Origin: Symsagittifera roscoffensis
Lineage: Eukaryota > Xenacoelomorpha > Acoela > Convolutidae
Direction: 5' to 3'
DNA length: 64,000 nucleotides
Assembly (NCBI RefSeq): GCF_963678635.1
Contig: NC_087067.1
Coordinates: 41,064,379-41,128,378, forward strand
Part shown: piece after piece, positions 1 through 13,621 of the stretch
How the letters are laid out: each line of letters opens with the position of its first letter
How positions within the stretch are numbered: position 1 is the first letter of the stretch
Notes under the pieces: generated by a model
What the model was told of the DNA's origin: nothing
The model's database searches: none
Seen by the model: only the letters and a program-made list of their open reading frames with translations
Program-made: the position numbers and the translations under genes

Positions 1-3000
1 ATTGTTCACTATTAAGGTTTTTGATTAAGGTTTTAAAATTTTTTTGATAATCAATTATCCATCAAAAATTTTTTGTTGACGTTAGATATTGTAAAATGCC
101 CGATATAAAATTGTTTTTTGGATGCATCTTTACTTGAGCAACTGAACTTGCCAAAGATTTCTTAGATAGTTGTTTTATTCGATGTTGACTGTAGTTTTAA
201 AATTGCATTTTTTCTAAATTTTCAAGTTTTCATAGTTTTTCATTTGATTATATGGCCTAAAATTTTACTCATTTTGAGAAAAAATTGAGATTTTTTTGGC
301 GCGGCTTTCAATTTCTTTGTTTGAAAACTTTGGTGTGTTTTTCATGAATATGTAAACATTTCTGTTTTTGTTTGTAATTTATCGGAATCATCGTCCAGGT
401 ATGTGACTACTCTTTTGCTTAAAACAAGTGGTCAAAATTGTTTACTAAGAAGTTCTGAGAAAATGCTGGTCTGGTGAATGTTCCAGATTAACCTGTTAAT
501 TTTGTACTGTTGGTTTGCTATGACAAATTGTACTAATCGTAGTGATTGCTCGTCTAAAGGCATTTGAAAATATGCACTATTCGTTTCGGCAGTGGTATAA
601 TTTTGTCCATTGAATTCTGTGAGAGTTATTTGGATCGGCTCAACTGCCAGTTACAATTGAATTCATGAATTTGTGACATTGAATTTCGAGCGTCGAGTAC
701 AACCCTTAATGATTCATTTCTTGCATTTTTGCTAGGGTGATAAATAGGTTTATAATTTTTTGCTTTTTGTTTTTTGGTCTTTCTTCAATGATAAAACTAT
801 TTTCTTTTCTTCAAGATTGTTTAGAAGGTTATTTACTTTATCTTGTTTATATTTTGTTTGTTTGTTGAAAAACTGTGTTCATTTTTAGCGGAAGATTTGA
901 CGGATAAGAAAAATTTTCTTACATCAAAATTTGATGTGGCATTCACACCAGAACATTTCAAAAAAAATTGCTAATTCCTCAAATTCGGCTTGACTTATTT
1001 GCGAGTGCTGAGAAACAAACGTTTTGTTGTTCTGGAGTGTACTTTGAAATTTGAAATGTGAGTTTAAATAAAGGCGTTTTTGTAAAGTAATTTAAAGCTT
1101 GTTTTCGATCAAGGATAGTGTTGTTTGTCGACATTTTTTCATTAACTGTAGCGGATTGACAAGTATGGAAAAGTTTTGATATACTTTTTTTACTCTATAT
1201 GCTTTTCTGTAAGTGAATATAGTGTCATACTTGATTCACAGTATATTAGAAGTCCTAAAGGAAGTGCGATTTTGTATGGAGAATTGAGGTATACCTCTAG
1301 TTTACTGATGATATTATTACAAAAAAAATTAGAAATTGAACGGAGTTCATGGTCATACAAATGTAGTTTTTGAATTTTTTGAATATTGTTGTATCGATGG
1401 TTGTCAGTTATTGAGAAGTTATAATTGTATCCAGTTATTGATTTCAAATTTTTTTTTCAAGGATGATAGAACCTTGAAAAGAACGTTGGTTGCTTTTATA
1501 GTCTTTGGAAAAACAAAACTGATGTAATATTTTTTGTACGTATTTATTTTTAATTTGTTTTTTACTTTTTCTATTTTTTGAACCATCTTAATGTACAATA
1601 TATCTGTACAAGATTTAATTAGATTTTTGTGGTTTTCGATTGTTTTAATTGGTTGTAATTGAAATTGATTTTTCCACATTTTTGTAAAATTATACCTCGT
1701 GCTGTTGCTAACTTACTTGCTGTAGCTTGAAGTGTCCCGAATGGATTTAATAAAGGAATTTTAGTCCATATATCTTACTAAAAAATTTGAGTCTGCGCCT
1801 GACTCATTTCAAAAACACAATTCTATGTCTAGAAAATGAGAGTTTTTTTGATTCTTTTGATTTTTGTAAAACAAGTGGTGGTATCCACACGTTTTCTCTT
1901 TGGTGATCTTTTCAGAGACTTTTTTTTTTATCGTTTGTTGATTTTTTCATTATATAGGTTTTTGAAAAAACTTTTAATGATTTCATGAGATGTTTTCTGG
2001 AATGTATGTTATATCAACTAATTGACCTTTTCGAATTTATCAGTGTCTTAAACTGGTTGATCAACCTCGTGTTTGTTAGATTGAAAAGAGACTCCATATT
2101 GTTTTCCATTTTTAAACATAAAAATCATATGTATTTTTGTTATCTTTATCGTTATCGTCTGAGCTATTACAAAAAATTTGGTTTAAATGAGTCAGGGGTT
2201 TTGTACTTAGTCAATCTGTCATTGAAGTTCTCGGGTGTTATTTGAGTTTGGCATAGTTGATTTTGTCAGCTTGGCATAGTTGATTTAGATTTAGTGAATC
2301 GTTGATTTGATGTACCTTTAAATGTTTCCATTTGGAATGGATTTTCATTGGCAAAACTGAAAACCAATTTTTCGGCTGCTCCTTTGGGTGTGGTTTGTTG
2401 TAATGCTGTATGTCTATGAATCTAATTATGCTGAAATGGTCTGCTGATAATTTTTGGGCCAAATCTAATATTAGAGTTGCTGTTGCAGCATTAATGTAAT
2501 CTTCAACAGAGTATTCAGGCGCTGCTTCTGTGAATACTTTTAGGGTTTTTTAAATGTAACTGATGATCCACCTATATTGTTTGATTTAAATGCCATTTGC
2601 AGTGATTATGCCGCATTTAGTTTTGAGTAAATTTTGTGAGCTGATAAATACTGATTTTTTTTGTTGATGTTAGTAATAAGGTAATGTTTTTTCGTTTTTC
2701 ATTGCTTCAGATTGAAAGTTTCGAGTAGTTCTCGGGTTTTTGTTGGTACACTTTGATTTGACAATGTAGTAATCGGCTTCATAGGATGTTTAGTTTTTTG
2801 TGGTTAAGTTTTTAGGAATTAAATAGGATTCCAAAATATCTGTTAGTTTTTCTTCAAATCATTGATCTTTTGGTTGGGTAAAAACCATATTTTGGTTAGT
2901 CATTCTTACGAAAATATTCCTCTTTCTCTGATAAAAAGATTTAGTTTTTTTGTGCATGTTTTTTTTTGTTACAAAAATGGATAAACTTCAGATTGACATG

Positions 3001-6000
3001 TTTGAATGTTCTTTCAATCGTGAAAGCTGAATGATTGTGGATGTGTGTTTAGCCATGATTTGAAATTTTTTCATTGATTTTTTTAAAACTAAAATTACGT
3101 TTTTTGGTTAAAAGTCTGTATGTTTGATAATTCATATGGTAATAATTACCAAACGGATCTGGCTTACATGTTGATGATAAAAATGATTGATGGGGCGTTA
3201 TACTATGTCTTTCATGAGTTGTTGTAGTTGGGGTGTAGTGGTGAAATTTTGTGCTGTGTTGTTACTGTTTCTGTTCAAACATTTTTTTTCATTTGTAAAG
3301 TGTGATGGAGCTTGAATTTCTTGTTAATTTAGTGTTGTTATTTCGCTAAATCAACCTCTTGCATGGTTTTATGTTGATTTTAAACTGGTATTTTCTGTTT
3401 TGTTTCGAAAAATTGTTTTAATTTCGATGGTGTTGTCTTTGTTGTTAATGCTGTGATTTTTAAATTATAAATTTAACTGAAATTGCTTGATTTGCGGAAC
3501 TTGAAATTGCGTTTGGTATATCAACAAAAAGATCAGCATACAATGCAGGCTCCATGCATGATACATAATCTGATTGATCTGCTAGAAATGGATCATCATC
3601 ACAACTCTTGCTAAATTGTTTTCAGAGTCTTCTATGAGATCTATATTATGTTCAAACTAGTCAATTATAAAAAATTTCAATAGTCTTTGAAAGTCAATTA
3701 TTTTTTATAGCGGGTAATGTCATATTTTAATATTATTTTTTTTCTGAAAACAGATTCAAGTCGCGCTGTTTGTGCCGGTAATAAATAAAATTTCATTTGA
3801 GTTTAGTTTGGAACTTTGACCACAAGATTTTGCAGTAACATTATCTGTGAAATTTGAGTTTGCTTTTACTGAAACTTGATATTGTGCGTTTTTTGTATTC
3901 CTTGAAAAACTTATCTCTATGGCATCTACAATTACTTAGATCTGGTGGTAGGGTTTCAATCGTGAATACTCCATAAAGTGAAGTTATGTTGTACAGATTT
4001 GGTAAGTAGTGGTCAAGCCTCTGTCTTTTCAATTTTATCTCTGAAAACTATGGCTTTTATAAAATCAATGGGTTATGAGATTAGGACAAGATTGTTCTTG
4101 TCCTCGTGATGGAGCACTTTCTGGATTTCTGACAAATGGTTGGATAGATTTGTCCTCAAAATTTTCGTCGTGTTCTTGAATCATTTTTGCGAGGTGGTAT
4201 GACTGTCAATATATAACGTTGAAAACGTCTTAGGTGTTGATTCCAATTATATGTTTGTACTAGTTTTTCGTTGTAGGAATTTCTCATTCTTCTCCCACTT
4301 TTTAGAGATGATGTCTTAGTTGCTTCGGAGTCCGAAAAATATCTTTCCTCTAAACTTTGTGCTTGTGTGTTGATATCGGATTTTTGACTTGCTGAAGTTT
4401 ACGTTTGATTGTAGTTTCTGATTCTGAAATTGCGTTGCTTTTTGTTGAAAAACAAATTTTTTTTTTAATTTTGTTTAAAAGATAAATAGTGTTTGCGAGT
4501 GTTTTTCGACTCAATATAAACTACTCTTTGTTGATATGAAGGTACTACGAGATCGTATCGGGCGTCTTTTATGAGACACTTGTGGATATTTGTTTTTTTT
4601 TCCTTTATCAGGTGTTGCCATAAGTGTTAAACTGAAAGGTTGATGCAAAATCCATGATTAACTGTTCTAATTTCTGAAATTGTTAGTCCTTAATTTTCTG
4701 TGATTATTATATTAAATCGTTGGGTAGTAATTTTGTCGCGTAGAGTGTTTTGGGGATAACATGGATATTTTCTTTTGGTTGTCGTGTACTGCTCCAAAAC
4801 GTTTGAAGTTCTCTGCATTTAGGTTTTTTATATCATACTCAATTTGGACTTGATATCAGACCAACGGTTAGAGAATAGTAAATCAGTCCACAGGGTTCGA
4901 ATGAAATCAAGTATAATTTGAACAGAAGTAGATCGTCAGGTACTATTTTGAGCTTACTCATTTCAAGGGTTGTTCTGAGCCGGGCTCAAACAAAAAGTAT
5001 GGATCAAGTGAAGTATGAGTAACTAATTTTCCTCACTGGTAACCCTAACTCAAATTTGAATGGTAAGTTTTAAAATAAATCAATTTCAGTTAGTCGTGGG
5101 CAGCCTGAAAGCGTTGAAAAGTGAATCGACATCTTGGTTCGTTAGACACTTAACTAGAGGGATGGATTACCTTTGAAAATTTTAAGTTTTGTAGATCCAA
5201 GGGATGCCTTGATGATTTAGATTTTGAAAAGGTTTGATTAACATTTTTGAAGTTCAAGATTCAAGGAGAGGCCATAATGATCTTGTTAGTTAAATGAATT
5301 TAAGGTCTTCTAAAGGTAAAGAGAGGCCTTGATAATCTAGCAATTAAATAGAATTCTGTTTGTTAATAACTTTTAACGAAAATTTGATATAAAGGAATCA
5401 GACAACAACAAAAATTTTCGATGAACGCTGATGTACAATGATTTATAAAAATAAAAATTAGATTTGTTTTTGGCTTTTTATTTGTTATGTAACAAGATTA
5501 ATTTTAAAAAATTTTTTTAGAAAAGTTAGTGCAGATATAAGGTTTTGAGCTAGATGTGTGTTGGTTGAGGTCTAATTGTAAGTGATATTACCATTAGTAT
5601 ATTAGTATATTACTTAAGTTTATAAAGCTATGTCCATTTGAATATACGGCTCAATTTGACGAAACTAAAATAGTTATATTAGGACTTACTGCAGAAACAG
5701 TTTATTTGTCATATTTCTATCGTCGTATCTGCTTTTCATTGCTTCGCGATGCAGATTGCTTTCTGTCAATTTGAGATGGAGATTCGTTTTGAAATTTGGT
5801 TTAGCGTTTTTACACTTTTTGAGAAGTGAAAATGAGCTGATTTCTGATTTGTTTAATGGTTTCTAAAACTAAATTAGTAGTAGGTCGGTCTGCTCGAGAT
5901 TCGTTGGTCACGCTAGATGAGCTTAGGTCAGGTTGGCCTTCCAATAGAGTAATTTAGCAGTCCATAACATAAATTAAAACGGATGAGGAAAGTGAACAAA

Positions 6001-6143
6001 ATAAACGATGTTCGACAAAAAGCAGAACATCATATTTTAACCAAAAAATTGAACCAATTGATCGGTTGATAGATTAATAAAAAAATATCAAATATCAAAG
6101 CGTGTCTGGATATTTGTGTCCCGGTCAATTGAGTTAGGTTCGA
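1..6143 (-). mobile_element. Internal region of a reverse-oriented LTR retroelement, truncated by the window edge
   Basis: The plus strand is T-rich with more G than C (in 2641-2700 I count 10 G and 4 C). This mirrors the G-poor coding strand of the LTR element at 46853-58877. An LTR of the same family lies immediately upstream in the minus-strand sense (6144-6494). The minus strand has broken A/C-rich frames, such as those near 4400-4100, 4032-3841 and 2550-2238, but no intact protein. The 4400-4100 stretch resembles the Ser/Pro-rich ORF before env in the right-hand element (shared LEER/FEER and RMRN/RIRN spacing), only weakly. Nothing else in this stretch looks like a host gene. The 3' LTR would lie left of the window. 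Confidence 0.55.
2238..2550 (-). pseudogene. Coding remnant inside the left LTR element, possibly gag-like
   Basis: On the minus strand a frame stays open for about 100 codons. It contains a passage with the pattern FTEAAPEYSVEDYINAA followed by an amphipathic stretch and a KEQPKNWF segment. The F-x-x-x-x-P-E-x-S-V-E-D-Y-I spacing recalls the start of some retrotransposon Gag domains, but there is no CCHC knuckle nearby and no second diagnostic motif. No plausible start codon or splice site brackets it. It could equally belong to an accessory protein of the element. Confidence 0.25.
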
Positions 6144-6494
6144 TGGTCTAACTCATAGAGTAATTTCGGATAGGGTACACCGCCTGTTTGTCACGCTATC
6201 CTTTTTCGGCCGGGTAAGTTCGTGCAACTCCTTAGTGCAAAACCAATCCTAATCTTTTTCCTATATTCCCTATCTAAATAGTCTAGCGATATACTGGTTG
6301 ATCGCAAAGTTAGACGAGAGAAGAAAGTAACTGATTTTAATCTATATTCTAAGTTCTCGGAACCACTAGGGTTTTAGGTTTACAAATATAAAACCAGACA
6401 TAGTCATAAATTAAGATTGGTTAAGTTCTGAAAATTTTACAGTGAAATTTTTGAAAATACAGTTTAAATAACTAGTTTCAAACTGGTTCTATTC
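6144..6494 (-). repeat. LTR of the left, reverse-oriented retroelement
   Basis: Read on the minus strand, this segment follows the LTRs at 46853-47246 and 58484-58877. It shares the motifs CACTGTAAA, TTAACCAATC, CCAGTATA, AAGATTAGGAT, AGTTGCACGAA, CCGGCCGAAAA, GATAGCGTGAC and CGGTGTACCCTATCCGAAA, and ends in CTCTATGAGTTAGACCA. It is visibly more diverged and a little shorter (about 351 bp), and it lacks the palindrome found in the other two. The end at 6144 is clear. The end near 6494 is approximate. In the element's own sense this is the 5' LTR. Confidence 0.75.
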
Positions 6495-6779
6495 ATACTG
6501 GATTTTTCTGAAAATGTTCGTTTTGAAGGTGATATTGAATATCTGGTTTTGAGTATATATCGATTGATTGTCAATCGATTTATTCGGGTTTCTAGCTATT
6601 GCGCGAATGCTTTCGGGTGAAAATTTCTTCAGTTGTGGGTTTAAAGTAGAGTCTCGCGTTAAGGATCAAGTTGTCCTACATTGTGGCTATATTCTGACCC
6701 ACATGACTTGGCGGTATTCCAAAATATGTTCTTCGTAAAAAGATATCTTCGAAGTTAACTTCATTTTTTAAAAATATCC

Positions 6780-7086
6780 TGCTTCAACCAATTTGGAACG
6801 ATTTCTGAGACGAATTAAATGTCAGCTTACTTGTAAATAGTGCAAATTATATCGCACGTTAACTGTCCCAAATTGACGTTATTAGCAATATTTAAACCCC
6901 CATAATAGTATATCATTACGAAAAATAACCACCGGTAAAACTTTCTAAGTTTGAGCCAAGCACAAAAATACCTTTCGACGATTAAAAAAATTCTAACGAA
7001 AATGGTTAGTTAAAAAGTCGACATTAGTCTGGCGAAAAAACACCACCCGAGCGCAAGGATTCCGCCACTTTCTTCAACCGTCGAAA
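6780..7086 (+). repeat. RepA family copy, old and 5'-truncated
   Basis: It shares the RepA body: CAACCAATTTGGAACGATTTCTGAGACG, a degraded version of the GCGCG palindrome, TGTCCCAAATTG, TTTAAACCCCCATAA, and the 3' part with GTTAGTTAAAAAGTCGA, CACCCGAGC and ATTCCGCCACTTTCTTC. The 5' section with GACTGCTCG is missing. Many substitutions mark it as one of the older copies. Confidence 0.7.
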
Positions 7087-7578
7087 CAGCTACCATGTAG
7101 GTTGGCGAGAAGGTAATAAGGTAAAATCTCAGTAGCACACACACGATACTGAGAGTGAAAATATGCATTTTCTTAATTTATTTATTTTCCCCAGACCACT
7201 TAACATCACTGTGAAACAACACAAACAATCAGCAGACGAACAAAAACGGCTAAAGTCTGGCGAATCACACAGTTTGGTTAAAGGCTTGTTACACCGCTGT
7301 AATATCATGCTGGTAATAACGCAGATTATCATTTCAATTTAACTTGCTCGATGAAGCAGTACCAAGCATGAGGTTGAATGCAAGCAACGGCCAAGTTATA
7401 GGGCTTCTTATCTAATGAACCTTTTTGCAGATATTTCTTAGCCGTTGACGAGATTTCAACCTGTTTGGGATTTTTGAATGGCAAGAAGTTATCCTAACAT
7501 TCCTTTTGATTTTATAGAGTTTTATATACATACTTTCAAAAACTATGCTACAATTTGATTTTTGAAACGAAACCAGAC

Positions 7579-8018
7579 TGCTCATATCAGGGCAAGGCTC
7601 TGAAATTTCCGACTGCCGTTGATGGTCCATGGAACAGTGTTCACTTTTAAAAAAGATCAAATTTGAACAATTTGAATTTTTTTTCAGTGTTTTGTGGCAA
7701 TCATTCCCCACACGCTATAAAGTTATATAGCATATGGTTAAGTACTAAATAAATCTAATATTAGGCTTTCGATTTAAAAGTTGGGTTAAGTCGCGGCTTA
7801 TACGTTAATAGCACAAAATATATCGCGCGTTAATTATACCACACTGGCAATCTTTGAAACCCCATTAAAAATAGATCACAGGTGAAATATCTTTTTAAAA
7901 TTCAGCTCAGGACAAAATTACCTGTCTGTTAATTTCTAAAACAACTTAAAAGTCGAAAGAAACTTAAAAATTGAAAATAACCACCCTGAGTACAAATACA
8001 AAAGTCGGAACAAAAAGT
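7579..8018 (+). repeat. RepA family copy, diverged
   Basis: It begins with AGACTGCTCATATCAGGGCAAGGCTCTGA, continues with TTCCGACTGCC, CCCCACACGCTATAAAGT, TATACGTTAATAGCACAAA, TATCGCGCGTTAATTATACC and ATCACAGGTGAAATATC, and ends AAAGTCGGAACAAAAAG. The order matches the other RepA copies throughout. Confidence 0.8.
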
Positions 8019-8513
8019 TTGGATAACAATTAGTTCATTTATTTGCGCTGCTCCCTTTTTCTGTTTCAAGTGAGGAAAATTTTTTAAATAATCAGATTTT
8101 TTAACGACCGATATAAAATTTCTAGTGAGCAAGAGAGCCAAATTAGAAAAAAAGTTTCATTAGAAAAACACTGAAAATCAATTAAGTCACTAAAAAACGC
8201 TAAACACTAAAACTCAAAAATTATTTCCTAAGAACAACTCTTAAGTCTTGTTGACTAAAAATCAAAGTTTTCGATTTTTTATCATCTAACTTTGATGTCA
8301 ACAAAATATAAATTGAAAAATCTATTAGAGGTGCTGATCAATTCAGATTGAAACTTTTAATATTTACAGGTTTTTATACATCTTTTGTTTGAGCAAAAGA
8401 AAAATACTATGTAAGCCTAACTTCTTAGTAGTTGATCAGTTAAAAATAGGATGGTTTAACAAATTTAATTAGTGTTCAAAAAATTTAAACATTGTATATC
8501 TGGTTTTTTTCTG

Positions 8514-8519
8514 TTTATT
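8514..8519 (-). promoter_or_regulatory. Polyadenylation signal of alpha-kinase gene A
   Basis: AATAAA on the minus strand, about 40 bases after the TAA stop at 8556-8558. The distance is typical and supports the assigned 3' end of the gene. Confidence 0.6.
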
Positions 8520-8555
8520 CTTAACCAGTACATGATTTTTGAGCCAACACATGAT

Positions 8556-10112
8556 TTATTCGGAAACGGCCGGCAGAGTCTTTCGATTTCTGAAGTACCT
8601 ATTCGCAGCCCTTTCTGCGCCTGAAAACTCAAAAGTATAACTCGAGCTCCTTTTAGGCTGCAATCCTTTCACCACATAGTCATTGTCAATATTCGGTTTT
8701 GCAAAATTTTTGCATATTTCCGTACATATGTGATTTTCAAAGAACATGGCAATACCAGTCACTCCAATATCTGTCGGTCCATAGAGTTCATCACGTGAGC
8801 AAATAGCCGGGTCTGTTAGATAGTAGTAGTTGTGGGATCGAACCTAAAGTAATTGAACTAAATGCTCATCTTTTTACGAAAACTTAAAATAGCTCTTAGA
8901 AACGTAAGCTAATAAAATTTTAGGCGATGAAATAGTTTCATTAAATATTGGCCATTGATCATAACCGAAAACTTATTTATTAACAAATGATAAATTAGCT
9001 TAAAAAACAAGTTTGTCATAAGGCAAAGCACTAATTCATTAAGTTATGATTAATTGTGGAAAAAAACTCAGGTTTTCATCTTTTAAAGTTGTAAATTCAT
9101 ACCCCTTGCAAATCGCACACGACAAGTTCTCGATCCGATGCATCATAAGTGTAGTGAGAAAACGCGGGAAGCGCTTCCGACAACCCAAAAACTGCTCCAC
9201 TGTTCGAGTTGAACTTCTTGTACTCGCCTTCAATAAAAGGCTCTACAGCTACCCACTCCTTTTGTACGAAGTACAAATAAACATATTTGAAATGAAGTCA
9301 AAACAGAGAGATACAAATATGTAGGCTCAAAAAGAATAGAAACTCAGAAATACTGATTTATTTTTTTTCTAACCCGCTTAAACTTTTCAGGGGCTGCAAA
9401 AAACATGTTTCAGCATAGTATATTTTTCTTTTCAAATATGTAATTTTGAATTTCGTCCCTGTTTTCGGACAAATCTTTCATCTTCATCCCGGATCCACAA
9501 AAACCCGCCACTGTCTCCAATTTTGTCCATTTTGCAGATGAGGGGGGTGATAAACTGAATTTGTCGGTTAGTCGGGTGCTCTCTGTTGAAGTTTTTCCCC
9601 ATTCTTACCGCTTCTTTAGATGCTAAGAGGTCCGGAACCCAGCTGTCGTAGTGCCTAGCTACGTTGTCCTTTTAACAGACATTTTCCCACTTTGTTATTA
9701 TACAACGTGTATCTTGAAGATCACCCTTCATATTCGATCCACGCAACAAATTGAATACGGACTAACAAAAATTTGGCAATTGTTTTACTGACAAGACAGT
9801 CTTTCAAATCGTGTGGCGAGCGATAATTGTTTGATTATAGCCAATGCAAATTAAATTGGTTTTTTATTGGTATCATCACTCAATGATTCGTTACTTTTGT
9901 GTAGTGAGAGAACGTCCACCTACCTTGAACACTTTCGTGACACATTTGTTACCCGCATGCTTTCCGTTGCCGTGATATGTTCCGCGGAATGCCCAGCGAC
10001 AAGTCCCTTGTGAGAAATAGTCGCGCTCAAATCTCACCCAATATGACTCGTTGCAACAAACACATTTGTTTGCGCTCATCAGAGTCTCATGACTGCTCGC
10101 TCCTAAGCCCAT
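8556..10112 (-). CDS. Alpha-kinase domain protein, copy A (four exons)
   Basis: Predicted atypical Ser/Thr kinase of the alpha-kinase family (MHCK, eEF2K and TRPM6/7 kinase type). Exons by eye: 10112-9924, 9668-9471, 9258-9103, 8843-8556, all phase 0, about 276 residues. Exon 1 has a Cys pair near residues 18-20, then the nucleotide-binding GTCRWAFRG and a Lys in CVTKVFK. Exon 2 carries FITPLICKMDKIG. Exon 3 has WVAVEPFIEGEYKKFNSNSG, AFSHYTY (zinc His about 163) and DLQG (about 178-181). Exon 4 has LTDP and FFENHICTEIC, which gives the remaining His-Cys-Cys zinc ligands. All key residues seem present, so it may be active. The intron 1 donor AAG|GTAGGT and the intron 3 sites are good. The exon 2 donor (TTT|GTCCGA) is poor and uncertain. 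The start is the only ATG conserved with copy B; upstream exons are possible. No regulatory domain is visible. Confidence 0.8.
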
Positions 10113-10139
10113 TCTGAGGATGGTTCAGTTCTGGCACAA

Positions 10140-11890
10140 TGGTCCCTTAAATGTATTTTTTATTAGGAGGTCCCAAAGACAAAATTCATGAGCATCAAAA
10201 AATATTACACGGGTTTTCTAACAGACTTATGCTTGATGAGTTCATATAATTGTTATGGCGAGACCCAGTTTCATTTTTATTGCTTGTATGGACCATTCTA
10301 TCATAACTGTGCCACAGTAAATTTGAATTGGTCCGTAAATCTAGAAAAAAGCAAAACCATGTTGAGAAGTTTAGGGAGCAATGAAAATAAGTCTATATTT
10401 TCCATAATTTGACAAAAGAAATTTTTTACCTGAATAAAAACATAAATCTTTGTTGGTTTTACTGATTTTGAAAAAAAAATTAAAAAAACATACACTATCA
10501 ATATAAGTTTTCGAAGCGATATCAAAGCGAAGATGTACTTGATCTAAACTTTACAAAATGAGATAAAGGTTGCGAAGGATGTAAAAAGTAAGGAGACGCT
10601 GGTTTGCAAAGTTTTTATTGTGGTCATAATTAAGTATGATATAAAAAATACAATTTACCTGTGTCTTGGCTTAGATTTACAACTGGCGAAAGAATGATGA
10701 AAGTAGACCATTTAAAACAACAAAGCTTCAGTCTTTAAAAAAAGTAATAAAAGCTAGTTTTTATTGTGGCAGAAATTTATCATTGCTCATGACGGCAATT
10801 ATTGCACCATCGATTTGCTATTTGATCAGTATGACGCGCTAGATATATATTATCAAAAAAATAATAATTACGACAGCCAAATACATTCAATTTCTTTTGT
10901 GAGAATTTATTTCTCATGCTTGCCTGCCTATCATGGATTTTAGATTTCAGACCCTTTCGATTTGGAAATAATATACAGTAATTATAATACAAGGAGTAGT
11001 AGTTTTATCGGATACGTAGCACTTATTTGACAATTTGTTAACAGAAAAACAGAGTAAGCATTTTCTTTCGGACCAAAAATAATAATCATTATATATTGTT
11101 TTCAGGCAATTCCATTGTGGGTTGTTGAAATAAAATTTACAAACCACGCTAACAATTTTACTGCCTAGGAGAGCACCATTGGACCTAGGGATCCGTTCAC
11201 AGGTGTCTCACAGCGGAAAATTATTTATCAAGTTTCTGAATCTTGGTGAGAAATAAATTCTCAGAATATGAGATAAAATCAAGTGGTTACTTAGATTTCG
11301 AATTATGTTAATTTTCGCCTTTTTACTAGGAAATTTACCTAGAAAAAATAGTTTATTAGAAAAAAGACAAAAAAAATCTTGGATCTTACTTATATAATAG
11401 TAACTATATCTGAGATGTATTCGTTATCCAGGAAGTAGCAGTCTAAAAAGTTTTGATTGGATAAATTTACTTTGCGGGTAGCAGAATTTTTATATGTTTT
11501 TAGGAAACTCAGAATGATAATTTAGAATCATGTTTAACCTTTTTCATAGCCTAACAACAATTGACTCATTTGAATTTTTTGTGTACTCTTGTTGGTAGTC
11601 TTCTTGCTGTACTGCGCATCTCGGAAAGTTTATTCACTGTATTATCCGCAATGAGCTCGTTCAAAAATTGTGTGGGGCTTTCACATCTCAGAAAATTCGA
11701 CACTGTTTTCACTTGTTCGTACAAATGGAGCTCTTTAGCACAAAACAATTTTTCAATTTTTGATTTTGGATTGATTTTTATTTACATGGTCTCGAAAAAA
11801 TTTTGATCAAGTGCTTCACTTTTTGATTTAGATAAATTAAATTGGGCTAATTTGTGGATGCGTGAGCCAAACAATCATACTGTAAAATAG
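10140..11890. other. Stretch without a recognisable gene
   Basis: AT-rich sequence with only short frames on both strands (none above about 80 codons) and none with protein-like motifs. It could hold 5' exons or the promoter of the alpha-kinase gene ending at 10112, but I see no TATA-like or splice evidence that decides this. Confidence 0.4.
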
Positions 11891-11891
11891 G

Positions 11892-12091
11892 NNNNNNNNN
11901 NNNNNNNNNNNNNNNNNNNNNNNNNNNNNNNNNNNNNNNNNNNNNNNNNNNNNNNNNNNNNNNNNNNNNNNNNNNNNNNNNNNNNNNNNNNNNNNNNNNN
12001 NNNNNNNNNNNNNNNNNNNNNNNNNNNNNNNNNNNNNNNNNNNNNNNNNNNNNNNNNNNNNNNNNNNNNNNNNNNNNNNNNNNNNNNNNNN
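11892..12091. other. Assembly gap of 200 N
   Basis: Exactly 200 N, the usual placeholder for a gap of unknown size. Frames across it are meaningless. Confidence 0.99.
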
Positions 12092-13600
12092 ACCTCAAAC
12101 TGCGTTGATTCTTGTGCACTTTATTACCTTTATTCAAGTCCCTGCAGAGTTCAACTAAAATAAAAAAATTGCATTTGTTTTTTGCAATGAGTAGTTGTCA
12201 ATTCCCTGCGAAATGGGGCCTAATCCTGGTTTGAAAGTTTTTCATGGTTTTTTGCTCATCAAGCCCACTTTTTACTTTTCATAGTCATTTCAATTTTTGT
12301 CTTGAAATTTGTTTTTTTTTTCTCAGATTATAGAAATTTTTTTCATATGTTGTCAGTACTGGAAAATCAAGCTTGTCTGGGTTATCGAAACACGACTGAA
12401 ACATCAATTGCCCATATTGTGCTTGAAACCAAGGTTACTTACTTTGATTTTTTAGGAAAATGACTAGAAAAAAAATATTAAAAAATCAAAAGTAATTTTT
12501 AAAAAAACTTTTGATTGATAAACTGGCACATAAAAACTAAGGTTACTTGAGTAACAATGAAATAAGGTAAAATTTGCTTTTGTAAACGTTCAAACCACGA
12601 CTGAAAGGGTTTAACATGATATAACACTCGACCCACATAAAATTCCTTCTCGTCCCCTACACTTATAGGCTGGAGGAAAGCAGTCTAGAATTGCTGCTAC
12701 CCTTAGAAATTTCCAGACTTGAAAGATATAGAATTAGTAGAATTATTTGCTTTTCTGATTACTGATGATCCGTTTTTTTGCTCAAAATAAATGATTCTTC
12801 CTTGTACTCCTTGTCTCTAAAAAATGCTGCCTCTCTCGTTTAAGTGATCAAAGACCTTTTTCATTCGTTCATTTGCACCCATTTGGAAACCTTGAACCTT
12901 TTTTTTTCAATTCTAGACTAATTTTTTTGAACCAACAGTTCGAAGTTAATTACAAACTCATAAAACAAAATTCTGTGGATCCTTATTGTACAAAAAATCT
13001 TCTTGTTTAGATTTCATGATAATGAGACTTAAAAAAATTTCCAAGCCAGGTTGTAGTTTGTGTCTCTTTTCATCTTTTTTTAGGAACGCAAATGGACTCA
13101 AAGTCGAGAAATGCAATTGAAAACTTCTGAGGCACTTACTTTTGAAGAGACAATGGAGGTCTTTTGAAGAATTTGTAATCTTTAGAAACTGGAAAATTCA
13201 GTTCTTCTAGCTTTTCAAACAAGTTTTCTCGAAGTTAAATACAGATTCTCGGGGAGACGCGTTTCACTCGCATTTTGTATTTCAGGAGATGTTTGTTAAA
13301 ACTGTCAAATTTATTGAAGTATGTTCCACACTATAAAATTCTTCTCCTATCCTTTGGATTGTATTCAAATCTGCTTTAGTACACATTAAAGGAGATTTTT
13401 CAGACAAAGTATGGTGTTCATGGTAAACTAAATATCGATATTCTTTTTTCTCAAAACTTCAATTTTAATTTTGCGGCAGAGTCGAGCTTAAGCGGCAGAA
13501 TACTTCTGCAAAATTCTGGTTGATAACTTTGGTATCTACAATTAAAAGTTGAAAACTTTATGTTTACCATTTTCCATCTCATCATTCACTAGAAAAGGTT
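12092..13600. other. Stretch without a recognisable gene
   Basis: AT-rich with homopolymer runs. No frame of interest and no clear copy of the repeat families described elsewhere in this window. Confidence 0.4.
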
Positions 13601-13621
13601 GGCAAGTGCTAAATTTTTCCT

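Noticed and set aside
11847..12137. Minus-strand frame of 96 codons
   Set aside because: Most of it spans the N gap.
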